Translations under genes and position numbers: made by a program
The notes under the pieces: model-generated
Database searches by the model: none
What the model was told of the DNA's origin: nothing
What the model saw: only the letters and a program-made list of their open reading frames with translations
Part shown: one piece after another, positions 51,823 through 60,046 of the stretch
How positions within the stretch are numbered: the stretch's first letter is position 1
Layout: each line of letters opens with the position of its first letter
NCBI GenBank assembly: GCA_963783195.1
Contig: CAWAMV010000004.1
Span: forward strand, 1,736,001 to 1,800,000
Source of the DNA: Croceibacterium_B sp963783195
GTDB taxonomy: Bacteria; Pseudomonadota; Alphaproteobacteria; Sphingomonadales; Sphingomonadaceae
Length of the DNA: 64,000 bases
Direction: 5' to 3'

Positions 51823-53406
51823 ATGAAAAGCTTGATTTTGAAGGCCGTTTCGGCCGCTGCGATTCTCTTGTCATCGGCTTCGGCGCAAGCCGCTTGGCAG
51901 GAAGCGAAGTCGGAACACTTCACGGTTATCGGCGATATGCCGACCGACGAGTTGCGCAAGCGCACGCTGGAACTCGAACAATACGATTCGATGCTGCGTT
52001 ACCTGCTCGGCACCGAAAAGACCGAGCCGGTCACCGTGTTCGTCGTTTCCAGCATCGGTGAAGTGCAGAGCGTCATGGGCTCGGGCGCCTCGACCCGCGG
52101 CGTGGCCGGGTTCTACAACGCGTCGGCCCAGCGGTCTTTCGCGGTCGTGCCCGAGCGGCTCGACTTCTATCGCGAGGGCTTCAGTCCCAAGGTCATCCTG
52201 CTTCACGAATACGCCCACCATATGCTGCTGAGCGGGACCAGCGTGTTCATGCCGGGCTGGGCGCAGGAAGGGCTGGCGGAGATGTTCGCCACGGCCAAGC
52301 TCAACGATGACGGCAGCGTGACCATCGGCGACAAGAATGATGCGCGCGGGCCGATGATGCTTCACCCGAGCCGCTGGTCGGTTGAGGAAATGCTCGACAG
52401 CGATCTCAACCCGCCCAAGGACCCGGCCGAGGCGATCGAGAAGTATTCGCGCGGCTGGACGCTGGCGCATTACCTGTGGATGAGCGGCGAACGCCCCGGC
52501 CAGTACGTCGCCTTCATCAAGGAACTGAACGAAACGGTCGATCCGGTCGCGGCGGGCAAGAAGGTTTTCGGGAACCTCAGCAAGCTCGATCGTGAGCTCG
52601 ACCGCTACATCCGTTTTCACAAGTTCAACCTCTCGACCTTCTCGGCCGAAAAGCTCAACACGCCGTCTGAAGTGAAGGTGCGCGAGCTGACGCCCGGCGA
52701 GGCCGACATCCTCAAATATCGCCTGGCCAGCGTCACTGGTGTCAACGACAAGACGGCCGGACCGCTCGCCGCCAAGGCCCGCCCGGTGGCGGCGCAGTAC
52801 CCGGACAACGTCGCGGTGCAGGTGGCGATGGCCGAGATGGAATACGACGCCAAGAACAACGACCTGGCCGATGCCGCGGCGGACCGTGCGCTGGCGCTCG
52901 ATCCCGACAATCTCTACGCCATGGTCTACAAGGGTCGGGTGGCGATCCGCCGTGCCGTCGAAGTGCGCGACGATCCCGAGAAGTCGAAGCCCTGGGCCGA
53001 GGAAGGCCGCAAGTGGCTGCTCAAGGCCAACCGGGTCGATCCCGAACACGCGCTTCCCTTCGTCGTTTACTACGACAGCTTCGGCGCGCTTGGGCAGACC
53101 GCTCCGGACGATGCGGTCGCCGGGCTGTTCAAGGCCACGACGGTCGTTCCGCAGGACTCTTCGTTGCGCGTGCGCTCGGCGGTCGAACTCATCCGCCACG
53201 ACGAACACGACCTCGCGCTGTCGATGATCGCCCCGGCCGCATTCGAGGCCGAGGGCAGCGGGGAGAACAAGCCGCTCAAGCTGGTGCGCGAGATGCAGGA
53301 GACCAGGGACAAGGAAAAGCTGCTCGAGAAGGCGAAAGAGCTCAAGCTCGACCAGCTCAATGAATTCGTCCCGCCGGCCGAGGACGAGGACGATAAAGAG
53401 GCGTAG
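51823..53406 (+). CDS. Secreted gluzincin-like peptidase with TPR-like repeats
   Basis: 527 residues. Signal peptide (about 1-23, ending SASAQAA). A gluzincin-type zinc site ILLHEYAHHML (about 125-135) and, 23 residues later, GWAQEGLAEMFA with the Glu ligand form the catalytic core, typical of DUF1570/collagenase-like periplasmic peptidases. Repeated helical pairs (AAADRALALDPDNLYAMVYKG, LLKANRVDPEHALP) in the second half are TPR-like. The C-terminus is acidic (EDEDDKEA). Function unknown. Confidence 0.82.
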   Translation: MKSLILKAVSAAAILLSSASAQAAWQEAKSEHFTVIGDMPTDELRKRTLELEQYDSMLRYLLGTEKTEPVTVFVVSSIGEVQSVMGSGASTRGVAGFYNASAQRSFAVVPERLDFYREGFSPKVILLHEYAHHMLLSGTSVFMPGWAQEGLAEMFATAKLNDDGSVTIGDKNDARGPMMLHPSRWSVEEMLDSDLNPPKDPAEAIEKYSRGWTLAHYLWMSGERPGQYVAFIKELNETVDPVAAGKKVFGNLSKLDRELDRYIRFHKFNLSTFSAEKLNTPSEVKVRELTPGEADILKYRLASVTGVNDKTAGPLAAKARPVAAQYPDNVAVQVAMAEMEYDAKNNDLADAAADRALALDPDNLYAMVYKGRVAIRRAVEVRDDPEKSKPWAEEGRKWLLKANRVDPEHALPFVVYYDSFGALGQTAPDDAVAGLFKATTVVPQDSSLRVRSAVELIRHDEHDLALSMIAPAAFEAEGSGENKPLKLVREMQETRDKEKLLEKAKELKLDQLNEFVPPAEDEDDKEA

Positions 53407-53409
53407 CCG

Positions 53410-54036
53410 CTAGCTTCCGGGCGGGGCGCGCCTCGCGCGGAGGATCTTGACCGGGTCGGCCAGCATCTGGCCCTTCATCCAGCCTTCGCCCTTGTCAGGG
53501 TCGGCTGGCGCGTTGAAAATCGCGCGGACAACGTCCATCCCGTCGACCACGTGACCGAAGGCCGCGTAGCCGGCCTGCGCGTCGTCGGTGGCACCCTCGG
53601 GATCGGCATCGAGGCCATTCATGTCGTCAGACAGCATGATCGAAAAGTCGCCCGTCGCGCTGCCCGGCTCGTAGCGCGCCATCGACAGCGTTCCCATCTC
53701 ATGATGCACGCCGGTCACGTTGGTCGGCTCGTGCGGGATGGGCGGCAGCGTCCGCGTCGGATCCATCTGTGTGCCTGCCTGGACCAGCCCGTTGGGCTGC
53801 TCGCCCCAGTCGAGCCGCATCGCGCGATAAAACGCCACCCCATCGAACCGCTTCTCGTCGACGTAGCGCAGGAAATTGGCGGCCGTTTTTGGCGCCCGCT
53901 CGGTTTCTACTGCGACCGTGATGGGGCCGAGCGCAGTTTCCAGCACGACGAGTTCTGTCTTGGGCCCGGGCGCGTCCTGCGCCGCGCCTGGCGCCGCCAT
54001 TGCGAGAAACAGGAGGAGGGCGAATCGTTTCAGCAT
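53410..54036 (-). CDS. Periplasmic cyclophilin-type peptidyl-prolyl isomerase
   Basis: 208 residues. Signal peptide MLKRFALLLFLAMAAPGAAQ, then a cyclophilin fold: VVLETALGPITVAVETERAPKTAANFLRYV, FDGVAFYRAM, FSIMLSDD and GYAAFGHVVDGMDVV. It catalyses cis-trans isomerisation of prolyl bonds in the envelope. The frame is open upstream, but the Met at 54036 starts the signal peptide. It lies 3 nt from the convergent gluzincin gene stop. Confidence 0.9.
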   Translation of the reverse strand: MLKRFALLLFLAMAAPGAAQDAPGPKTELVVLETALGPITVAVETERAPKTAANFLRYVDEKRFDGVAFYRAMRLDWGEQPNGLVQAGTQMDPTRTLPPIPHEPTNVTGVHHEMGTLSMARYEPGSATGDFSIMLSDDMNGLDADPEGATDDAQAGYAAFGHVVDGMDVVRAIFNAPADPDKGEGWMKGQMLADPVKILRARRAPPGS

Positions 54037-54088
54037 CGGGCAATTCTGCCCTGAACAGACCGCCGAACGCCAGTACCCGTGTTTCGCT

Positions 54089-54526
54089 TCAGGCAGCCGC
54101 CGGCCGGTCGAGCTGCGCGAAGAATGCACCGGGATCTGGTACGAGCTGGGCCAGCGTGACCGCATCGAGAACGGACAGGAAAGCCTCGAGCGCCTCTGCG
54201 AGCACGGGCTTGAGGCCACACAGTCCGGCGACCGCGCAGCCCGTCCCGCCGGCAAAGCACCCGACGAAGCTGTCCAGCGTCTCGAAGCGGCGAACGACGT
54301 CACCCACGGTTATGTCCGCCGCCGACCGCGCCAGCCGCATGCCCCCGCCGCGCCCACGAAAAGTCTCGACATATCCTTCGCCCTGAAGACGCTGGGCCAC
54401 CTTGGCGAGATGATTGCGCGAAATTTCGTATCGTCGGGCGATCTCGTCGACGGAAAACTGCCGCTCCGCCGAGGCGAGGGTCATCAGCGTGCGCAGGGCG
54501 TAGTCGGTTTGAAGGCTGAGTTGCAT
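54089..54526 (-). CDS. Rrf2-family regulator, NsrR-like
   Basis: 145 residues. Winged helix with LQTDYALRTLMTLASAE and the recognition helix SRNHLAKVAQRLQGEGYVE, typical of Rrf2 proteins. Three Cys in CFAGGTGCAVAGLC match the FeS-cluster ligands of NsrR, the nitric-oxide sensor. It is divergent from a truncated haemoglobin gene across a long inverted repeat, so it likely represses that operon and itself in response to NO. Direct FeS evidence is lacking. Confidence 0.85.
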   Translation of the reverse strand: MQLSLQTDYALRTLMTLASAERQFSVDEIARRYEISRNHLAKVAQRLQGEGYVETFRGRGGGMRLARSAADITVGDVVRRFETLDSFVGCFAGGTGCAVAGLCGLKPVLAEALEAFLSVLDAVTLAQLVPDPGAFFAQLDRPAAA

Positions 54527-54533
54527 CGTGAAA

Positions 54534-54593
54534 TAGGTATATTGGATATTGATTAAAATCGCAAAGGGGATTATTCGGCATCCAACATACCTA
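54534..54593. promoter_or_regulatory. Inverted repeat, candidate NsrR operator region
   Basis: TAGGTATATTGGAT (54534-54547) and ATCCAACATACCTA (54580-54593) are inverted copies with 13 of 14 matching bases, spaced 32 nt. They lie between the nsrR-like and haemoglobin starts, each 8-17 nt from a start codon. A half-matching FNR-like box TTGAT-taaa-ATCGC (54549-54562) sits between them. They could be two opposed half-sites for the Rrf2 protein; binding is inferred. Confidence 0.5.
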
Positions 54594-54609
54594 ATAACGA
54601 GTTGCCCCG

Positions 54610-55101
54610 ATGACAGCCACCTCTCTCCACGAACCCGACCCCGCGCGAGCAGATGTTCTGCGCAAGCGCTGGGCCAAAAAGCAGTCGGCCGAAGACCTTG
54701 GCGTTACCGCGAGCTACATCGATGGGATCGTAGATTCGTTCTACGAGCGGGTTCGCGAAGACGATCTGCTGGGGCCCATCTTTGCCGAGCGCATCGCCGA
54801 CTGGCCGCCGCATCTTGCGCGGATGAAGGCATTCTGGCGGTCCGTGCTGCACAACAGCGGCGAGTTCTCGGGCAATCCGATGCTCAAGCACCTCGCCATT
54901 CCCGGACTCGATCTCACCCACTTCAGCCGTTGGCTCGACCTCTTCTACGCGACCTTGCGCGAGGCGGAGCCGACGACGGAAGCGACCGCGCTCGTCGGTG
55001 AGCGGGCGCGGATGATTGCCGACAGCCTCCTCACCGCGATTGCCATGCGCCGCGACGGTCTGACCGCCGGGCGAGCCGGAAAGGAACTTCCCCATGTCTG
55101 A
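54610..55101 (+). CDS. Group III truncated haemoglobin
   Basis: 163 residues. After a short charged N-terminus (to about 30) comes a trHb III globin: VTASYIDGIVDSFYERVREDDLLGPIF, HLARMKAFWRSVLHNSGEF, and HLAIPGLDLTHFSRWLDLFY, with the proximal His in LTHFSRW. These globins bind O2 or NO and are implicated in NO detoxification. The gene overlaps the next membrane protein gene by 8 nt. Confidence 0.85.
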   Translation: MTATSLHEPDPARADVLRKRWAKKQSAEDLGVTASYIDGIVDSFYERVREDDLLGPIFAERIADWPPHLARMKAFWRSVLHNSGEFSGNPMLKHLAIPGLDLTHFSRWLDLFYATLREAEPTTEATALVGERARMIADSLLTAIAMRRDGLTAGRAGKELPHV

Positions 55102-55558
55102 GCCCCTGCGTCAAATTCAACCGTCCGCTCCGGTGGCAGCCCCGCTTGCCCGCATCGAGCTCCCGGCTGTGCGCCCGGAGGTGGTCAACGACAATCATGC
55201 GGCGCCCCGCGTCGGTGAAAGTATCGGCTTCGAAATTCCCGCCTGGATCTGGGGCACGATGATCGCCTGCTTCGCCGCGTTCCTGGCCCTGCTGCTGGCT
55301 GCGACCGGCGGGGGTCGGGCGATCTTCGCGATCGCCATTTCGGCGGTCTATCTCGCCATGTTCTTCGGCACCGCCGGCGCGATCTTGCGCCAGGCGCCCA
55401 AACAGCCCGTGAGCCCGCTCGAACGGTCGGGCGGTCGGCTGGCGACGCTGTACGGGCCGCTGACCGGTCGAGAGGTTGCGGCACAGATGCTCGTGGTCCC
55501 CGGGGCGGTCGTCTTCTTCGGACTGGCGGTGCTCGTCATCCGCCTTGCGGTGTTCTGA
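55094..55558 (+). CDS. Two-to-three-helix membrane protein in the haemoglobin operon
   Basis: 154 residues. A Pro/Ala-rich N-terminus (1-45) is followed by hydrophobic segments at about 50-75, 75-100 and 130-152. No family recognised. It overlaps the haemoglobin gene by 8 nt and its TGA overlaps the DUF1971 ATG, so all three are translated together; it may help the NO-response module at the membrane. Confidence 0.6.
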   Translation: MSEPLRQIQPSAPVAAPLARIELPAVRPEVVNDNHAAPRVGESIGFEIPAWIWGTMIACFAAFLALLLAATGGGRAIFAIAISAVYLAMFFGTAGAILRQAPKQPVSPLERSGGRLATLYGPLTGREVAAQMLVVPGAVVFFGLAVLVIRLAVF

Positions 55559-55848
55559 TGTCGCAGCGACCCAGTGAATTGCCCGCTGGTGCGAAGCCCT
55601 ATCGCACCATCGGGCCGTTCGACCGGGAGACTCTGCCCAAGGGCCTTCTTGCCGAACATCGGCTGAAGCCCGGCACGTGGGGACAGCTCGAACTTTTCGA
55701 AGGAACGCTGCAGTTCACCTGGGATGATGCCGAGGGCGGGGTGGAGCGAATTGAGGCTCCGGCGCAGTTCGTTGTTCCCCCCGAAGTGCCTCACCACGTT
55801 GCCGCCGAAGGGCCGTTCAAGCTGACGATCACCTTCCTGTCGGCCTAA
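55558..55848 (+). CDS. DUF1971 cupin protein (tellurite-resistance-type)
   Basis: 96 residues with the DUF1971 cupin pattern: LPAGAKPYRTIGPFDRETLP, HRLKPGTWGQLELFEG and PPEVPHHVAAEGPFKLTITF. DUF1971 also forms the N-terminal part of some tellurite-resistance TehB proteins. The metal ligand His and Glu are visible. It overlaps the previous gene and its TAA overlaps the convergent oxidase stop. Confidence 0.75.
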   Translation: MSQRPSELPAGAKPYRTIGPFDRETLPKGLLAEHRLKPGTWGQLELFEGTLQFTWDDAEGGVERIEAPAQFVVPPEVPHHVAAEGPFKLTITFLSA

Positions 55849-57044
55849 CGGAACCGCAGGTTGTCCCGGGTGAGCTGGTCTACGCTTGTCTTGCCCATCA
55901 GTTTCATGTCGCGGACGATCTCGTCGCGCATGATCTCCATCGCCCGATCCACTCCATCGCGCCCGGCCGCCGCGAGGGCATAGAGATAGAGCCGGCCGCC
56001 CGAGGCCGCTTTCGCCCCGAGGCTGAGGGCCTTCAGCACATGGGTCCCGCGGCGCACCCCGCCGTCAAGGATGACCTCTACCCGGTCCCCGACAGCATCG
56101 ACGATTTCGGCAAGCTGGTCGACTGGCGCCCGCGCGCCGTCGAGCTGCCGGCCGCCGTGATTGGAAACGAAGATCGCGTCGCACCCGATGTCCGCCGCGC
56201 GGCGCGCGTCGCCAACTGACATCACGCCCTTCAATGCGAACTTGCCGCCCCAGTCGGAGCGCAGCTTTTCGGCTGCGGTCCAGTCCATCGTCTGGTCGAG
56301 CATCTCGCTGAAATAGGACTGGATCGATTTCGAGGTGCTGGTGCCTTCGGCTACGTGCCGTTCGAGATTGGGCAGGGAGAACTTCTCGCGCATCAGGTAG
56401 TCCAGCGCCCAGCGGGGCTTGGCGGCATAGCTGAGCACGTTGGCGGGCGTGAAACGCGGAGGGCTGGCGAACCCGGTGCGAGCACAGCGTTCGCGATTGC
56501 CGCCCACGATCGTGTCGACCGTCAAGGCAATGGCGTCGAACTTCGCCTCGCGCGCCATCTCGACCAGCGCCCCATTCAGTCCGCGGTCCTTGTGGTAGTA
56601 ATACTGCAGCATCTTCGGCCCGGAGTAGTTCGCGCCGATTTCCTCGATACCGACCGTGGAGAGGCTCGATATGCCGAACCACAGGCCGTATTTTTCAGCC
56701 ATCGCAGCAACCGCGCGCTCGCCGTGCCAGTGGAACAGGCGCTGCAAGGCAGTCGGGCTGAGCATCAGGGGCAGTGCGCTTCTGCGGCCCATGATTTCGA
56801 CCGAGGTGTCGATCGATTCGACGTTGACCAGCACGTCCGGAACCAGGTCGATGTCATCGAAGGCCGCAGTATTGCGGTCCTTGGTCAGCTCGTCGTCGCC
56901 GCCGCCATCGATATAGTGGAACACGGGAAAAGGCAGGCGCCGCCGCGCAAGCTCCCGGAAATCGGAGATATTGCGGACATCCGCGAGCGTCCTGACTTTG
57001 CCGATCTGCATCCTGGCACCTGCATAGCGGCCCCGGGCGTTCAT
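55845..57044 (-). CDS. FMN-dependent alpha-hydroxy-acid oxidase/dehydrogenase (LldD-like)
   Basis: 399 residues of a TIM-barrel FMN enzyme. FHYIDGGGDDELTKDRN, LSPTALQRLFHWHGE, LTVDTIVGGNRER, and the active-site His motif SNHGGRQLDGARA are all conserved in the lactate/glycolate/mandelate dehydrogenase family. Oxidises a 2-hydroxy acid to a 2-oxo acid; lactate is the likeliest substrate but not proven. The Met at 57044 is chosen; it is 61 nt from the blaI GTG with a palindromic operator between them. Confidence 0.88.
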   Translation of the reverse strand: MNARGRYAGARMQIGKVRTLADVRNISDFRELARRRLPFPVFHYIDGGGDDELTKDRNTAAFDDIDLVPDVLVNVESIDTSVEIMGRRSALPLMLSPTALQRLFHWHGERAVAAMAEKYGLWFGISSLSTVGIEEIGANYSGPKMLQYYYHKDRGLNGALVEMAREAKFDAIALTVDTIVGGNRERCARTGFASPPRFTPANVLSYAAKPRWALDYLMREKFSLPNLERHVAEGTSTSKSIQSYFSEMLDQTMDWTAAEKLRSDWGGKFALKGVMSVGDARRAADIGCDAIFVSNHGGRQLDGARAPVDQLAEIVDAVGDRVEVILDGGVRRGTHVLKALSLGAKAASGGRLYLYALAAAGRDGVDRAMEIMRDEIVRDMKLMGKTSVDQLTRDNLRFR

Positions 57045-57054
57045 TCGCAATTCA

Positions 57055-57070
57055 GATTACAAACGTAATC
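57055..57070. promoter_or_regulatory. Perfect palindromic candidate BlaI operator
   Basis: GATTAC-AAAC-GTAATC, a perfect 6-bp inverted repeat with a 4-nt spacer, resembles BlaI/CopY operators (TACA...GTA core). It lies between the blaI-like start and the oxidase start, so BlaI could control both. Confidence 0.6.
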
Positions 57071-57105
57071 GTTAGCGCAGGGAAGCTGCTAGAGGGAGGT
57101 TCGAC

Positions 57106-57495
57106 GTGTCGAAAGCCGATGGCGATCCGGGTGAACGGATCAGCGATGCCGAACATGCGGTGATGGAAGCGCTCTGGCGCAAGAACCCGCGCACCGCGAC
57201 CGAAGTGTGTGACGAGGTCTGCGACGCGCGGGGCTGGAGCCTGGCAACGGTCAAGACGTTGCTCAGCAGGTTGGTTGCCAAGCAGGCGATCGAGGCCAAG
57301 CCCGATGGTCGCCGTTTCCTTTATTCCCCGCTGGTCGCCCGCGCCGATTACGTCGGCGGCGAATCCCGCCGCCTGGTGGATCGCCTGTTTGGAGGCCGTG
57401 CCGCGCCGCTGCTCGTCCACCTCGCAGAGGCCGAAGGTCTGAGCGACGATGACCTCGACGAGATCGAACGGCTCATCCGGGCGCTGCGCAAATGA
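57106..57495 (+). CDS. BlaI/MecI/CopY-family transcriptional repressor
   Basis: 129 residues. ISDAEHAVMEALWRKNPRTA and WSLATVKTLLSRLVAKQAIE form the BlaI winged helix, then the C-terminal dimerisation part. The GTG at 57106 follows GGGAGG. The gene overlaps the M56 peptidase start by 4 nt (ATGA). Such regulators are cleaved by BlaR1-type M56 peptidases on a signal. Here the inducer is unknown and need not be a beta-lactam. Confidence 0.92.
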   Translation: MSKADGDPGERISDAEHAVMEALWRKNPRTATEVCDEVCDARGWSLATVKTLLSRLVAKQAIEAKPDGRRFLYSPLVARADYVGGESRRLVDRLFGGRAAPLLVHLAEAEGLSDDDLDEIERLIRALRK

Positions 57496-59052
57496 GCGCC
57501 TGGCTTATCGACACCGCGCTCTACACCGGGCTGCTCATCGCGGCGGTGCTATTGTTGCGCCGCCCGGTCGGCCGCGCTTTCGGGCCGGGCATGGCCTACG
57601 CGCTGTGGGCGCTACCCCTGTTGCGCTTCGCGTTGCCCCCGATCGTTCTGCCGGCGAGTTATGCGCCGCAGGCCGCGACGCCCGTGGCACAGGCCGCGCC
57701 CCAGCTCTCGCCGCGGGCAGCCGAGCTTGTCGCGCAAGCGCTCGCCGCAGAGCCGGCCTGGACCTGGTCCGAACTGCTCCTGCCGTTGTGGCTCGGCGGG
57801 GCCGCCTTGTTGCTCTGCTGGCGCATCGCGAGCTACCGCCGGATGCGGCGCGACGTTCTGCGCGATGCGCGCCCGGTCGGAGATTCGGGCGATGTCCGTC
57901 TTGTAGAAACCCCTGCCGTCAGTTCGCCCGTGGCCTTCGGCGTGCGCGACAAGGTCGTTGCCCTGCCGGAGAACTTCATGGTCATGGAAGACCGTGCCGC
58001 TCGCGATCTGGCCATTGCGCACGAACTGGCCCACCATCGCGGGCGCGATATCCTGGCCAATTTTGCTGCACAGCCGCTGCTGGCGATGCACTGGTTTAAT
58101 CCGCTCGCCTGGGCGGGCTGGCGCGCGATGCGGCGCGACCAGGAAGCCGCCTGCGATGCGCGGGTCATGGCCGGGCGCGGGGCGGAGGACCGGGTGGCCT
58201 ATGCCCGCCTCATCGCCGGCTTCGCTGCCGGACCGCGCCTGTCGCTGGCCGCCCCGATGGCCTGCCCGATGATCGGGCGAAAAATCGATAATCCACCGTT
58301 TGAGGAGCCTGTCCATGAACGACGTTTCCGCTCGCCGCCGCCGGCTCGGCCTGGTCCTTTTCGGCGGGGCCGCGATCGCCTTGCCGCTCACCGCGTCGAT
58401 CAGCTATGCAGCCGATGCACCGGCCGCAGTCGAAGAGACCGCCGTTGCGCCATCTGCCGCCTCAGCCGAAGCGGCGGGGCCGGTGGAAAAGCAGGTTCGC
58501 GTCTTCAAGCTCGTGCGCGAAGATGGGGACGAGGCGGCAGCGACGGACGACAACCCCGCCGGGGAAAAGCGCGTCATCCGCATCCAGCGCCGCGACGATA
58601 AGGACGGCGAAGCACGCGTCTTCGAGTGGAACAGCGACCAGCCGCTGAGCGAGGAACAGCGCAAGCGTTTCGAGGACATGGCCAGGCGTTTCGACGGCCG
58701 CGACTTGGAGGACTTCGCTAGGCGCAACGAGCAGTTCGCCATGCGCAGCGAGGAATTCGCCAAGGAGCACGAGGAAATGGCCAGGCACTTTGCCGAACTG
58801 CAGAAGACCATGCCGCTGGTTTCGACCGACTGCGACGCGGCGGGCTCCGAAGGGAAGCGCGAATGGACTGACGAGGCCGGCCGCAAGCACGTGGTCGTCT
58901 GCCAGCGCAGCATTCTCGCCAACGCGGCGCTGGGCCTGCGTGCGGCGCGCAACGCTATCGCCAACAACCGGGACATCAGTGCCGAAGTGCGCGACGACGT
59001 TCTCGAGGAACTGGACGCCGAGATCATGCGGATCGAAGAACAGCAGGGCTGA
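57492..59052 (+). CDS. BlaR1-like M56 membrane peptidase, frame broken by a one-base insertion
   Basis: The N-terminal frame has several membrane helices, with the M56 zinc site LAIAHELAHHRGRD (about residues 175-188) and MHWFNPLAW. At CPMIG the frame shifts: removing one G of the GGG 58275-58277 gives GEKSIIHRLRSLSMNDVSAR, joining a C-terminal frame open to 59052 for about 519 residues in total. The end is a transmembrane segment and a charged helical repeat (FEDMARRF, FARRNEQFAMRSEEF, KEHEEMARHF). No penicillin-binding sensor domain is present, so the ligand is unlikely to be a beta-lactam. Confidence 0.82.
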
Positions 59053-59087
59053 ACGCGCCTGAACAGGCGAACGGCGCGCGCTTCAGC

Positions 59088-59948
59088 TCAGCCCTGCACG
59101 ATCCGGTCGCACTGGTCTTCGTCGGCGCTTTCCATGCCGAGCTTGAGCGCCTGCATCCGTTGTTGGGCGGTGCCATGGGTGAAGTTGTCGGAGCTGACGC
59201 GGCCCTGCGTCAGTGTGTCGTCACCCACGGCACTTGCCGCCTGCATTCCTTCCTCGAAGTCGCCCGGCTCGATCAGGTTGCGGTTCTTGCCCGCCCACAC
59301 GCCGGCATAGCAGTCGGCCTGCAATTCCATCCGCACGGAGAGCGCGTTCGCCTGCCTCGGGTTTGACTGCATCGCGCTCTGCATCTGCTCGGCGAGGCCG
59401 GTCAGCTTCTGCACGTGATGGCCGTATTCGTGCGCCATGACGTAGTAGCGCGCGAAGTCGCCACCGGCGCCCATCTGTTGGCTCATCACGTCATAGAAGC
59501 TGGTGTCGATGTAGATCCCTTCGTCCTGCGGGCAGTAGAACGGCCCCATCGAGCTTTGCGCCGCGCCGCAGCCGGACCGCGTGCCGCCCTGGTAGAACAC
59601 CAGCGTCGGCTGGTTGAAGGGAATGTCCGCCTGGCGGAACAGCGGCTCCCAGGTCTGGTTGAGCGACTGGAGCGCGTTGCATGCCTCGGTCGCGTAGCCG
59701 TTCTGAGTGCAGAGGGCCTGGACGTCCTGCGAGCTTCCGCCGCCCTGTTCGATCTGCCCCTGGCCCTGGTCCATGCTGCCGACGGTGCCGAGCATCTGGC
59801 CGGGATCGACCCCGAACACCAGCGCGGCAATGACGACGATGACGAGCGTGCCGCAGCCTACGCCGCCTCCTGCCCCGCCGGGAAAGCCGCCGCCCCTGCC
59901 TCCGCCGCGCACGTTGATGTTGTTCGGATTGAAGGGGTTGAGCCGCAT
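59088..59948 (-). CDS. YpfJ-family neutral zinc metallopeptidase
   Basis: 286 residues. A Gly-rich N-terminus (FNPNNINVRGGGRGGGFPGG) and one helix (about 38-55) precede the domain with VLVIDTSFYDV-like IYIDTSFYDVMSQQM, the zinc site MAHEYGHHVQ (about 172-181) and MELQADCYAGVW with the third ligand Glu. It is a putative membrane-anchored neutral peptidase. An upstream GTG at 59954 is an alternative start. It converges on the M56 peptidase with a 35-nt gap. Confidence 0.9.
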   Translation of the reverse strand: MRLNPFNPNNINVRGGGRGGGFPGGAGGGVGCGTLVIVVIAALVFGVDPGQMLGTVGSMDQGQGQIEQGGGSSQDVQALCTQNGYATEACNALQSLNQTWEPLFRQADIPFNQPTLVFYQGGTRSGCGAAQSSMGPFYCPQDEGIYIDTSFYDVMSQQMGAGGDFARYYVMAHEYGHHVQKLTGLAEQMQSAMQSNPRQANALSVRMELQADCYAGVWAGKNRNLIEPGDFEEGMQAASAVGDDTLTQGRVSSDNFTHGTAQQRMQALKLGMESADEDQCDRIVQG

Positions 59949-60046
59949 GAACACTCCCTGCGTCTGGTCTTGCGCGAAAATGCTGGACCTCGCCGTCCAT
60001 CCGCGCTCTTGCCTGAGCCTGCCCTGACAATCGAATGGAGTCGAGA

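Noticed and set aside
54549..54562. FNR-like box TTGAT-taaa-ATCGC
   Set aside because: Only 8 of 10 bases of the core match, so it is mentioned with the operator region but not listed separately.
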